64,000 nt of DNA from Galbula dea. Lineage: Eukaryota > Chordata > Aves > Piciformes > Galbulidae. The notes under the pieces are model-generated. The model saw only the letters and a list, made by a program, of their open reading frames with translations. It had not been told where the DNA came from and ran no database searches. Made by a program: the position numbers and the translations under genes. Each line of letters opens with the position of its first letter. Positions within the stretch are counted from its first letter, which is position 1. Positions 36,701-48,700 of this stretch are shown one piece after another. The stretch spans positions 806,001 through 870,000 of the forward strand of contig VWZX01005703.1 of the NCBI GenBank assembly GCA_013399015.1, in the 5' to 3' direction.

Positions 36701-39700
36701 AGATAGAAGTGTCAAACTGGAGTGAAAGACCCAAAGGAGCAAAAGGACTTAGCCATCAAGACTTGAGGTTAAGGATCTCTTGCCAATTTGATAGGAAAAC
36801 TAAAATGGAATGGCTCTCAGAAAGGCAAAAAGAAATGGGAATATTGTTACATCAGAGCAGAAATTTCCTCCTGCCATTAGAGAGCAAAAGGCTACAGCAG
36901 TGGATCCCATTGTCCAGAGGCAGAGATCTGTAGCAGTGTTTCAGGAGCAAGGAAGATAATTGATTCTCCACTCATCCTTCCATTGTGAGTGACCACCCTA
37001 CTTATCCTGTTCTTCTGATTGCCTCTGCCATGCCCTCCTTTGCCTTGCCAGCAGTCTTGGCTACAAACTGAATGTGAGCTAGAGGTTTCCTCTCAGAAGT
37101 CTGCCAGTACAGATGGATATTTCAGACAGTAGGGACTGTTTAATGACTGGGTAGTTTGGCTTCAAATGCCTTTTCCAACCAAAACCTAAGTATCTCTGAT
37201 GCAATTCATCTCCCCTACCAGGAAAGCAAGGGCCAGTGAGTTTAGAGCCAGAATTTCTCTTCCTGCAATAGCCTCTCAAGTGAGTTCACCTTAGCTGGGC
37301 ACTCTTTAAAGAGTTTCCCAAAATATCCCTTGTGTTTTGGTAATGAGCCTTCTTCTAGCAATGCTCTGCATTCTAACACAAATACAGTAGTGTTAGTAAA
37401 TTGCCATAGACACCAAATTCCTTAGTGGAACATGACTCATATTTCATAGAATCTTAGAAATTGCCCATGGAAAAGACCTTTTAAGGGTCATTTATTTCTA
37501 TGGCAAATTATCCATTCCTATATATATCTAGATATTTGCTGTAATAGGTTTTTTTTCCAGGATTTTGTCTAGTCCAGGGTCTAGCAGTTCTTTGCCTTAG
37601 GATTTTTTGCCTTATATTCAACTTTCATTTGCTTTATTTTCCCAAACATCCATAGCTGATGTTGATTTTTAACTGATCTCTCTCTTCCTTTTTACATATT
37701 TGCCTCTATTAAAATACATCTGAATGTTGTTCATATTCCTTTAGGCATTTTTTTGTCTAAAGCTTTCATTGTCTGCTTTTAGTTTTGTCTGCATTCAGGA
37801 CAGGTGAAGCTGTTATGTTACTGGAAAATCCTTCCTTTTCCTTTTCATATGTTCCAACCACAAGGCCCTGAAAATTCAGTTTTCTGGAGCTAGGAGATTC
37901 TTAGAGGAAAACAAAAGAGTAATTTTCTTCAAAGAAGTCCTTTAAATCCTTTTAAAGTCTCTGCAGGTTTTCTGTATTCTTTTAGCTTGCTGAGACTTTC
38001 AAAAAGTTATTTGACATCTATTTCAGAACAATCTTTTGCAAGTTTTATGGTTCTTAAAGAATTCATATTGCTGCTTTCTGTAATTAACAGGAATAAATGA
38101 GCTTATTTTCTGTGTAAGGACCAAGCCTCTACCTGTCAGTTGTGTGTGACTGAATGCCTAAAACTGCCAAGACCCTCTCCAACATCTTTATCCTGCATCA
38201 TTCCTGGCCACAGGCTGTGCTGATTTACATTGCAGTGTTGGCAGAGAATGTTGGCCATGAGTTTCTGAACGAGTTCAGAGCAGGATTTGATGTTCCCTAT
38301 GTCAGCAGAAGCAACAAAGCAGAGCACAAGCCATCCAGGAGGTTTCTGGACTGCACTGATGCTAACTTCCTGAGACAGGTGATCAGGGAATGTTTTCCTG
38401 TGAGTGTGGAAATGCTGGAACAGGTTGCTTAGTGGGTGTGTGGTGTCTCCATCCTTGGAGATGCTCAAAACATGACTGGACATGGTCTTGAGAACCTTGC
38501 TGTAGCTGATCCTGCTCTGATCAGAGGGTTGGACTAGGTAGGCTCCAGAGGTTCCTTCCACCTCAGCCATTCTGTGATTCTGAACATGTGACAGAAATGA
38601 GAGAGCCAAAGCAGCAGTGCTCTTCTGAATATGGGCAACATGTCACTGAAAGAGGAAAACAGTGGCTAATATATCATTCAATTCAGATCTCATGCAGCAG
38701 TATATTTCAGATTTCATAAAGAATACTAATCAACATTCCAGTTTTAACTGTCTTTTAAAAGTAAAATGGAATTTCCAACTTCAAGGGAAAATAGTTTCAG
38801 CAAAGTTCTGTAATGTGCATTATTTACTCCACAGTTTTGATTGGCTCCAGTCTTTTCCACTATGCATTTTCTTGTAAAAATAGGTTTTCTAGGAATAGTG
38901 AATTCTGTACTGTTTGCCCAGTGGGCTGTAATATTTCACTGTTATATACAAAATTGGTGTCAGATGAGATTGCTTTGTCTAAAATAGTACCAGGCATTTT
39001 GGTAAGTAATGAAGGTTTGGACCTCTGAGATGTTGAGCAGTTCCTAACAGTACTCATCCCCTTGATAGCTTATTCTGTGAAATGAGGGCTGAGCTGAGTT
39101 ATGGCCATGCTCTTATGAACTAGAGTCTGTTTGAAATCATTCAGAACCCCCCAGTGGTTTCAGTACCTGCCAGCAGACCCAGTGACGTGCACTGGTGTGA
39201 GCAATGGCTGAGGAACTCAATCCATTTTCCCACCCTGAGAGGAAGAGGATGAACTGGGCAGTGGTGGCATTTCTAGGAAATAGGAATTTAGTCAGAGTGC
39301 AACCTTTCAGATAAAAGACCAGAAAGGAATGCAGAGTTGGAACAGCCTAATGGTAACCTTTGCATGTTTCCTTCCATCTTTGCCTGTCTGGGATCTGTGT
39401 GTGGCACCTGGCATTCTCAACATGAAGGAGCACATGGTTTCACCTCAGGCTTTCGTCAGTGCTTCTCTGTGGCTTTGTAGGCAGGAAGCACAGTAAGAAT
39501 AGTGCAGCTGGCACCTTCCCTGAGAGATTAACCAAACCTTCCTGGAGTGTGCTGACCTGCCAGCTGAGGAATAGACCTTTCTTTGACTCTTGCAATTGGC
39601 AGGCAGCAGAATGGCTGTCAGACAAAACAGGGTCATGGTTGGGGAATATGGCTTCAACTAACCCATCTACAGAGAGAGAGAGAGAGACTGTAGTTGCCAG

Positions 39701-42700
39701 ATCACTCACTAGTGAAAACCTCCAAATATCTGGAGTTGCATAACACCTTTTATCACATAATGCTTGGAGAGGAAAAAAAAGAACCTAAAATAAAAGTAAT
39801 AAACTATTGTGACTTTGTTTTTGTGCCAATGGATTTATGGCATCAGAGCCTTCAACATACCATCTGTGTGTGCTGCCATTTGCCCTTTTAGTATTTTTCC
39901 AGCACTCCATAGGAAGAAGCACTTTGCAATTACTGGAAATGACAAATGGCTTCTGTATCATTTCTTTATTTTTGGAGAGGATGTACAACTGGAAAGGTTC
40001 AGCCCGTTGCCTAAAATGCATTCAGTCACTTGAGAGTTTGCCTTGCTCCTTCAAACATAGATGGGCTCTAGCTCTTCTCAAATCTAAAGCAAGAACAGCC
40101 AGTGTAGGTCCCATTTCACTGGTAGAGTTTCACACCATTTCCTCCTGTCCTGTGACTTGTTATTTGGGAGAAGAGACTGAGCCTCACCTCACTGCAGCCT
40201 CCTTTCAGGTAGATGTAGAAAGGGAGAAGGTCTCGCCTGAGCCTCCTTTTCTCCAGGCTAAACAACCATTTTGTAGCACAACCCTTGATTATCATCATAT
40301 TTCTTTCACATACAAACCTTCTCAGTAAAACTGTAGTTTCCTCCTGAATTGTCACTACAGTTAATAATATTCAGCAGGACAAACACAGGTTTGGGAGTGG
40401 GAGTCCATTGCTAGGAAGTGGGAGCTCAGGAGAAATGAGTCTTTCAGTGACAAGCTTTCATTTACCTGTTTTATGTCTGTCAATGAGCCATCTCTTTATG
40501 AGTTAATTTTTCATACTGCTAATATGCCAATCAAATCAGATGCAGGTCTTAACTAAAAAGGTGGTTTGGAGAAATTAAAGCTATAACCTGTTACATTTGT
40601 CAGCCAGACTTGCAGGCATGGCAGAATTTCTATTACATCTCCCTGACAAGATCTTTTTCCCATACAAATATGTTGCCTGCTGTTGGTAATGGTCATTTCC
40701 TTTGCATCTCTGCAATTGCTGTTAATAATTCTGGTTTTATTATTTGGCCCCAAAGTAGTGGCAACCTGCATCACATATCATGGCCTTAGGTACCCTTTTG
40801 AAAGCAGTAACACAGGCTGATGTTGTTCTGAACTACCGTCCCAATCTTACTGACTATAGTAAGAATGTTGTGTAAGTCTATATATGGTGAAACAACAGGA
40901 GGCTGGAAGATTGATTAGGGGTCTTGAACATCTCTTTTTTGGGGAAAGGCTGAGAGACCTGGGGCTGGGTAGCCTGGAGAAGAGAAGACTGAGGGGAGAT
41001 CTGATCAATATTTACCATAAATGGGTGGGTGTCAGGAGGATGGGGCCAGGTTTTTGTCAGTGTGCCCAGGGACAGGACAAGAGGGAACAGGCACAAACTG
41101 GAACACAGGAAGTTGCAGCTAAACACAAGGAGGAATTTCTTCCCTTTGAGGGTGGTAGAGAGCTGGCCCAGGCTGCCCAGGGAAGGGGTGGAGTCCCCAT
41201 CTCTGGAGACATTCCAAACCCACCTGGACACCATCCTGTGCAACCTGCTGTAGGTGACCCTGCTCTGCCAGGGGGGTTGGACTAGGTGATCTCCAGAGGT
41301 CCCTTCCAACCCCTCACATTCTGTGATTCTGTGATTGCATTGTGGCCTCTAGACATCCTTCTGGCACTAAATTATTACACAGAAAAGATACCTGCCCAGC
41401 AGAAAAACTCTTGTAGTCAGGCAGTGAAAATAAGTTTTACCACCACCCTGATGAGCACTGTTTATTTTCTAAGGCCCTTTGTTTATTTGGCCTTTTGTGT
41501 ATGGCAGTGTAAATAGGAAACAGTGGAATGTCCATGCATTATTGTGCTGAGAAATGCTTTCTCTGCCAGTTCAGCTGTTCTGGGTAAATTCAGTTTTCTG
41601 CAGTGCATGAAGGTCAGCTAGGAATGTTCAAATATTTAGAGAAAGTACTCTATAGTATCTTTATAATGAAATACATTTTCTTCCTGTCCCATTTTTCTGC
41701 CATGATGGATGACTTCCCCCTGCCTAAGCTTTCTAACTGTATGGTTTTATGTTGTACAGCAAATATTCCTGGAGCAGTAACCATCTGCTGAAATGGAAAT
41801 TGCAATAAATATCCTGACAGTGTTTTGAGACACACAAATTCCCCTTAAGGAGGGAACCTACACCTGCAAAAATACCCCACTTAAGCAGAAAACACCCTCC
41901 ATCAATCTTTGATGTCAGCACTTTCCTCAGCTTGATGGGAATTTCCTTGTGCTCTGAGAATTCAAAGCAGTTTGCATCCCAGGTTTGGTTTTCCTGGAAT
42001 GGGTGTAGAACCAAAATCTTTTAGGCTTTCCAGAAGTCAATAATGTTACAAAAAACTGGTGCCAGGTGAGCTAGATATGAATTTTGCCATAGTTGACTTG
42101 ATTTTAACTTCTAAACCTTTTCAGATGAAACATTACTGAGAAGTATTTGGGTCAACAATGAATCAAGGCTGCTAATTTGATATAGCAGTGATCTACATGC
42201 AGAAACATAGGTATATATTGTGCTGTTTGAGACTCTAAGGTATCCAAGACATCTAATGAAGCTAGGAGATGTGATAGTGTACCAATAGGAGACCCAAGCC
42301 CTTCTGAAGCAGCAGCTGAGGCTGTTGAGTAGCCTGTAAGCTACATTCTTAAGTGTTAAGAGCTCTGTGTTTGCAAAACTAGATCAAAATGGGTTTGACC
42401 TAGGAAGAAACACATTATTCTCTAGGAAACAGGAGACAATAGTGTGCAATCTCAGGCAAAACAAAAATGTGGCATGTGGTTAGACCTAAGTGCAGTCAAA
42501 TGATGTGAGTACTTGACTGAAAAATATTTTACTGGCAAATATAGTGGGATTGAGACCCTTCCCCTGACCAGGGGAGAGGAAAATCCTAGCAAGTGGCTAG
42601 CAGAAAGAAATCTTAGCTGAAATACAGTATTAGCAAAAACAAAGGGAGATCTGATTGTGTTTTGAAACATACCACAGTCAACTATATTAAACTCTAAATC

Positions 42701-45700
42701 AGATTGAAAGTGCTGTTATATTCAGGGAGAGCTCAATGCTGCTTACACCACTCTACACATTTCCTCTCAGTCTTCTTCATTATATTGACCTGCTGGGAAT
42801 CCTGTGTATTTTTACCTCAAATCCCTAATAATATGAGTGATTCATTTCCATTCTGTGTGGTCATCCACATTTCATTGCCTAAATCCTTTAACTTGTTTAT
42901 AATAGAGAAAAAAAGAAGTGTTTCTTTTCTGAGAGTATCAAAGGCTATCAATGAGAAAGGTGCCAAAATGCTTTGAAACTGGCAAAGGCCTGAGTGTGAT
43001 ATGTCTGTGTTCTGGTTTTATTCATCTTTCACACACTGAAAAAGGAAATTAAGTTAATGGAAACTATGTGATATGACAGCAGTTGTTGCTATAATAATAT
43101 CATGCACACAAAAATGTTGCTGAGGAAATTATTCCATACTATTTTTGCAAGGCCTGTCAGTGTAATACCTTCTTTCCAGTGCACAATTACCCTTTTGTGG
43201 AAAAAAAGAAGGAACCAAAAAAGAAAAAAAGACTGTCTTTTTACAGTAGCCAGTTGAAACTTTCCCTTGTTTCTGGATTTGTTTTGGTAGGAATTCAAAC
43301 AGGAAGGATAAACCCATCTCCTCTCTGAAAGGCTAACATTTTATTGAAGATGTGACTTCAGAGCCAAGTTTAAATCCTAGGCCTTTTAGTAATTGTTTAT
43401 AGGAATTTTGAAGCTGTTATTTAGGTAATATACAATTAAATCACAACAAGTAGTTGAACAGCTGCTGCTTACTGGTGGATTAAAAAATCACCCTGCTAAA
43501 GGAAGCCAGTCTAACACCTATTCCCATTTATGTTATTTAGATAGCTCAAGTAGTTTCATGACTAACTTCAATCTCATCCTGATCCCCATCAAGGATGGAA
43601 ATTTTATTCTATGTCCTGATCCTTCAAACTCAGAGGCAGCCACCATGTACATGAGTATCTACTCCTGAAATTCAGGGCAGTATAAAACCTATCCTTTGTA
43701 TATCAGATTGCAGGGCCTGATATATGCTGAAATCACACAAATCAAGTGCAACTTAGGTTGAAGCAGGACAGAAATCCTGACTCAGTTGTAGTGTGTTGCT
43801 CTGTGCTGGTTGCTTTCCTAGTTGAAAATGTTATTGCTCTAACACCACTTATTTATTATTATTTATACAAAAATGTTAGTGAGACTGAGTTTCTTTGTTC
43901 AGAACATTGTAAAAGCTAGAAGTGAAAGCCAGTGAATGTTTTTTATCTGTTTGCATCTGCATTTATTATCTCTCTCCACACACCCTCACCCCCCCACCTC
44001 TCTGTGTATATATACATGTAAGAAATTACACCTTTGTAGGGGAATACTCTGTATTTCTTCTTGCTTATTCAAACAGCTTTTCTCATGAAAGCTGAACATT
44101 TGGTCATTCATTTCTTTGATTAATTTTAATGTAGGAAGTCTCCAACATCCACTTGCTATAAAGAAGACCAGATGAAAGATGTCCTTGAATTGGGTGAGTT
44201 ATGGCAAGCTCCAGTTTGGCTTTTGCTATCATATTCTTCAGAATGGCTGTAACCAAATAGACAGGGGTCACTTCTTTTGTAACTCAGCTGATTGGGAGTA
44301 ATTGCATTTGCTATTAACCTCTGGGGCAAGACTGTGTAAAGAAGTCATGAAGGAGTACTCAAACAAAGGCTGGCTCATGTGGTTTTTATCTGTCCTTTCT
44401 GGCTAAAAGTATAGTTTGGTTTTTAGGAGGACAGATGCCAAGGAAGTGTTAATTGTCATGTTGATGACCCTCTGGCACTGAACCTGCTAGGGGAAGCAAT
44501 TTTTTCATCCAACATATGATTTTTTTTTCTTCTTTCAGTTGATGTTGAGGATGAAGAAACAACTAGAGAAGTCAGTAAAAACCTGGATCTTTCAACACTG
44601 TATACACTTCAAATAGTATCAAAGGCAATTGATATTTCTCTTGCAAAAGTAAGGCTAACTGGGGTGGTAAATACAAATAGCTGTGTGAGACTGTTGTTTC
44701 AGTTAAGTTAGTCAAAGCTATAATGGATTGCATGTTTTAGTGTGATTTAAGATGTGCTGTATTCATTCCTGAGTGTATTCCCTATTTGGTATTCACATGA
44801 AGAAGTAATAGATACCTGTCCAAACATCAGCAGAGCATGCCAGGATGCATCAGCCCACTGGAAGCACAGATAACAGCTTCACTTGATGAAGCTTGTATTA
44901 TTTTATAAATGCCTCTAGTCATTCATTCATGTGTTTATTCTCCAGTCCTTTAAACAGACAGTGGTTCAGAACAAGTTATTCCCCATCACTGTTTCTCTCT
45001 TGCTTAACTTCCTTACTCTGGGCAGAGATGGAACCATTAAACACTTGTCATATTTTCCTTCCCATTCAGGCAGAGGGGAAAAAACCCCCAACATCAGCAA
45101 AAAAACCCTGCCTAAACCCAAAGCAAAAAACCAACCAACCAACCAAAAAAACAGAGAAAAGATGAGAGTATCTTCCAGTCTCATTTCTAGATCAATGAGG
45201 TCTGAGGAACTACACAAATGCTGAGCAATCTGTTCTTATATACTCATTTTTACTTCAGCATGACTGCAATTTCTTCAGCTTAACTATTCCTGACTAGTAG
45301 TGCTCTGCAGTTGTTGAGGGCCAAGATCTGAGTCTGGCATCTGCTGGCATACAGGCTGACATACACTAGTCAAACATTTGAGTGACATTTATCTCATACC
45401 AGCAACTTTGGACAGGCAAAGCATGCTGCCTTTTCTCCATACCATGTCCAGCAGGGTCCTTTTCTCCCTAAGGTAACCATTAGTAGGCTTTGCTCTTCTG
45501 GCTGTTAAATATAAGACATTATTCTGGAATGCTTTCATGGGAAACTGTGCCTCAGCTGATCTGCATGAGCAGTTTCCTATGCTGAGCAGCACACAGCATT
45601 ATGAATTGAAGGAATATTGCAGGAAAAGGAAAAAATTGCTCCTTTTCATTTGTGTTACTATTTACAGTCCATATAAAACAGAGAAGGGTGGTTCCAGGGA

Positions 45701-48700
45701 GTTAGTCATTGCCCTTCCACACTCCTCCTTTCTTTCCTACCAATGACTGTAAGAAAATGTACCTGTGTGTTGGATTTGTTTCTAAAATGAGAACTTTCTT
45801 TTTTGTTTTAATAGGAATTAAAAAATCTTTTGTTTGGCTCCACTCTTTGTTGCTTCAGTGAAGAATGGAAAATACAGAGTTTTACATTTAACAACATACC
45901 ACAGTTAAAATATGGCATTGTGCAGAAAAAGGTATTGTAATGATTTCCTTAAAGTCATTTTTACTTTCACAAAGGCTGTGTGTTCAGCAGTAACAAAGTC
46001 TTCTGAAGACTCCTTTAACTTTACCACTGGATGGTGTCACCTTATCAAGTCTTGTTAGGATAATAGGTTAGGAATATCTGAAAGTAGCTGCAGCCCATGT
46101 GCATGTGTGTGAGTGGAAGAGGACACACCTTGCTTCTCAGGGCAACTTGTGCAGCTCTCTCTGCCACATAGTTAACCCAGAGGAACAGGTCTTGATCATG
46201 CAGTGGGATCAGGTGGGTAGATGGCAGGGAATGGAACACCTCTCCTATAAAGAAAGGCTGAGAGAATTGGAGTTGCTTAGCCTGGAGGAGAGGAGGCTCC
46301 AGGGAGACCTTTTCATGGCATTGCTACATCCCTTGGTCTTCCCAAACAGCTAGAAATCTCATTTCCATAAAGTTAATATGATAGCTGTTGGTATTGTGAT
46401 TTTTTTGTCAACATCAATCATTTGAAAGGTTCAGATTGCCTTTGTTTTCTTTCTTTTCACCAGGGAGATAACTGCCTGGTGCAGGGAGCTATACATAAAG
46501 CTGAAATCTTTGTTGAATGATGTAAACACTAAGTGGGACCTTGAGGGGAGGCCTAGTGCACAGAGGAGGTGAAAAAGCAAGGCTTCTTTTTGGAAGACAG
46601 TCAGTTTGGTTTCTGTCTGGAAATTAAGTTAGACTGTGGCTCAGTGGGGATCAGGAGACCTTTCATTTGTTTGCAGAAGGACAGAATAGATTTTTAAAAC
46701 CCTTTCCTGTGATGTTTTTGATGTCTAGGCATTCCCAGGAAAGAGAGGTGGGAAGCACAACGCCAGTTAGTGACAGTGATTTTCATTGGCTTGCAACAGG
46801 GAGCACTGCGAAGTGATGGATGGCAGGAGAGAGGCATGGAAGAATGGCTTAAGCTTGACTAGAAGCAGATGGCTTGACAAAGCTTTCACCAGCATCCAAG
46901 TGCAAATTGTTTTGCTGATGGAGTGTCCCATTCTTCCCCTCAGGGTGGCCCATGTGGAGTCCTGGCTGCAGTTCAAGCTTGTGTCCTGCAGCAGCTTCTC
47001 TTTGCAGACAGTAACAGGAATAAAGACACTCGGTAAGGCAGCAGCTGACCTCACTCCTGCATTCCATACAGCAGGAAAGAATTTTCTCCTTTGCTAAAGC
47101 CACTCAGGAGCCTTTTGATTTTGAACTTACTGAACTTCTCTTTTGTCTCTGAGAGAGCAAGAAGGTAGCATATGATTTACTTGTCTTTACTTCCCTTACC
47201 ATTGTTGGAATTTAGAGGCTAGGGTTTTCTTTGTGTAATTACTTGCTTGTGATTAACCTGAGAACCTCTAAACAAATCCAGCAGCTTGAATGGAGGCCAA
47301 GGAAAATTATTTAACTTTGAGATCCCATGGGGAGATTATTTCATAGAAAATGTAATCAGGCTTTGAAAGACCATATAATGGATGCCATTTTTGACACAGA
47401 GAATCTCAGGGAGGGTGAAAACCTAAAGTTATAGCTATAATTCTTTTTGAGTTGCTGCTGTGTTTGATCTTCCACAGTTTAACTCCTAGTAGAATTGGAA
47501 TTTAAATTCTGTGTGTGTATTTTCTACTTACTTTAAAGGAATATTGTAAAGTGTTGCTAGGGCCAAGGAAAATTGCTTGGGCTGCTACTATGGTAATGTA
47601 CTTGCCACTTGGCTAAAGGAACAGAACTTATTGACTGAAATGCTGGAAAATAATGTCTAAAAATATTATTGTATTACCAGACTTCTTCTCTTTGCCTTTT
47701 GGTTTCTCTAAAAAATGAAGTCCATTACTAAAAAAAGTTTCACCAAGCTTTCCTGAGCTTTCTGGAAAGAGTTTGTTGAATACAGATAAGAGTATTTTGC
47801 CAGTGTATGCTGCCACCACCTTATGTTATTTGGGGGTGATACACTGACCCCAGTTTAGTCAGAAGGGGCCACACAGTGCCCAGATCCAGGAGTACTAAGA
47901 GTCCTCATATGAGACATGTAGTAAGCCACTGGAAATGTTGAAACCCAGGCTTAGAGTCTAAATACAATACTGGAAGTTTTAGCATTAGCACTGCTCTTAC
48001 TGTTGCTAGTTGTTCTTGGCACTGCTTGCCTGCAGACCTCAGGACAAGGGCCAAATAAGCAAGAAGCTGTGAATTCATCACTTCAAAGTTGCCTGTTCCT
48101 TGAAGTCTCTTAAAGGCAATTAGCAGGGACTGATAAAGAGAGGGGGTCAGTGGCATAATCCATGTGCAGAGTGTCATGCCAAATTCATTCTACAAAGTTA
48201 GGCAGTTGAGTGGTTTTCTGCTGCTGCTCATTTCTTTCTGTCTATCACCTCTGTGGTTCATACAAGATCCTGCTGTTCAGAGCACAGGTTTTAAAAGTGA
48301 AAACACTAGCTAGCAAAGCTTATTATTCTAATTCAGATTAGGATGACAGTAGAGTTTTCAAAGCAGAATAAGTCTCTTGGCACAGAAAAGAAAGACTCAG
48401 ACACTTCCATGCAGGACAATCAGGACATATTTAGATTTTATGACCAGGAATCTCCACAGAATTCACTGAAGAATTATTTCTGGTTCAGCTTGGGCAGCTG
48501 AGAGGACAGCTTTTGATCATCTGCTCCTTGGTCCCTGTGAGTCTCAGGTGGTCTTTGGTGAAAGCAGAGCTGTTAACCTTTTCTCCTTTCAGAATGGTTC
48601 AGTGATCCTAAATGTCATGAAGTTATGTGGCACCAAAATAAGTGGCTTGAGGCCAGGTTGTTTAAACTGTAAGTGTCCCAACTCATGCTAGCTACACCCT

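Larger units (their letters stand above)
34993..44134 (+). other. MINDY4 intron 5 (9.1 kb)
   Basis: Carries most of the gene's CR1 fragments (35099-35255, 35880-36004, 37445-37505, 38350-38583, 40125-40275, 40895-41336), an AG run at 39671-39686 and CA/TA-rich sequence near 43976-44020. I searched by eye for additional linker exons and found none with compatible phase and family similarity. Confidence 0.65.

Noticed and set aside
36709..36933. Possible additional MINDY4 linker exon in intron 5
   Set aside because: Charged composition is similar, but the flanks lack a good acceptor/donor pair with the right phase, and exons 5 and 6 already join in phase.
38136..38609. 157-codon open frame on the minus strand
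   Set aside because: It runs antisense through a CR1 fragment, and the CR1 terminal repeat lies inside it. No domain; a chance frame.
40878..41309. Overlapping open frames of 133-143 codons on both strands
   Set aside because: Entirely within the CR1 3' fragment at 40895-41336; not a gene.
44893..45224. Open frames with Lys/Pro-rich ends in intron 7
   Set aside because: Generated by the A/C-rich low-complexity tract.
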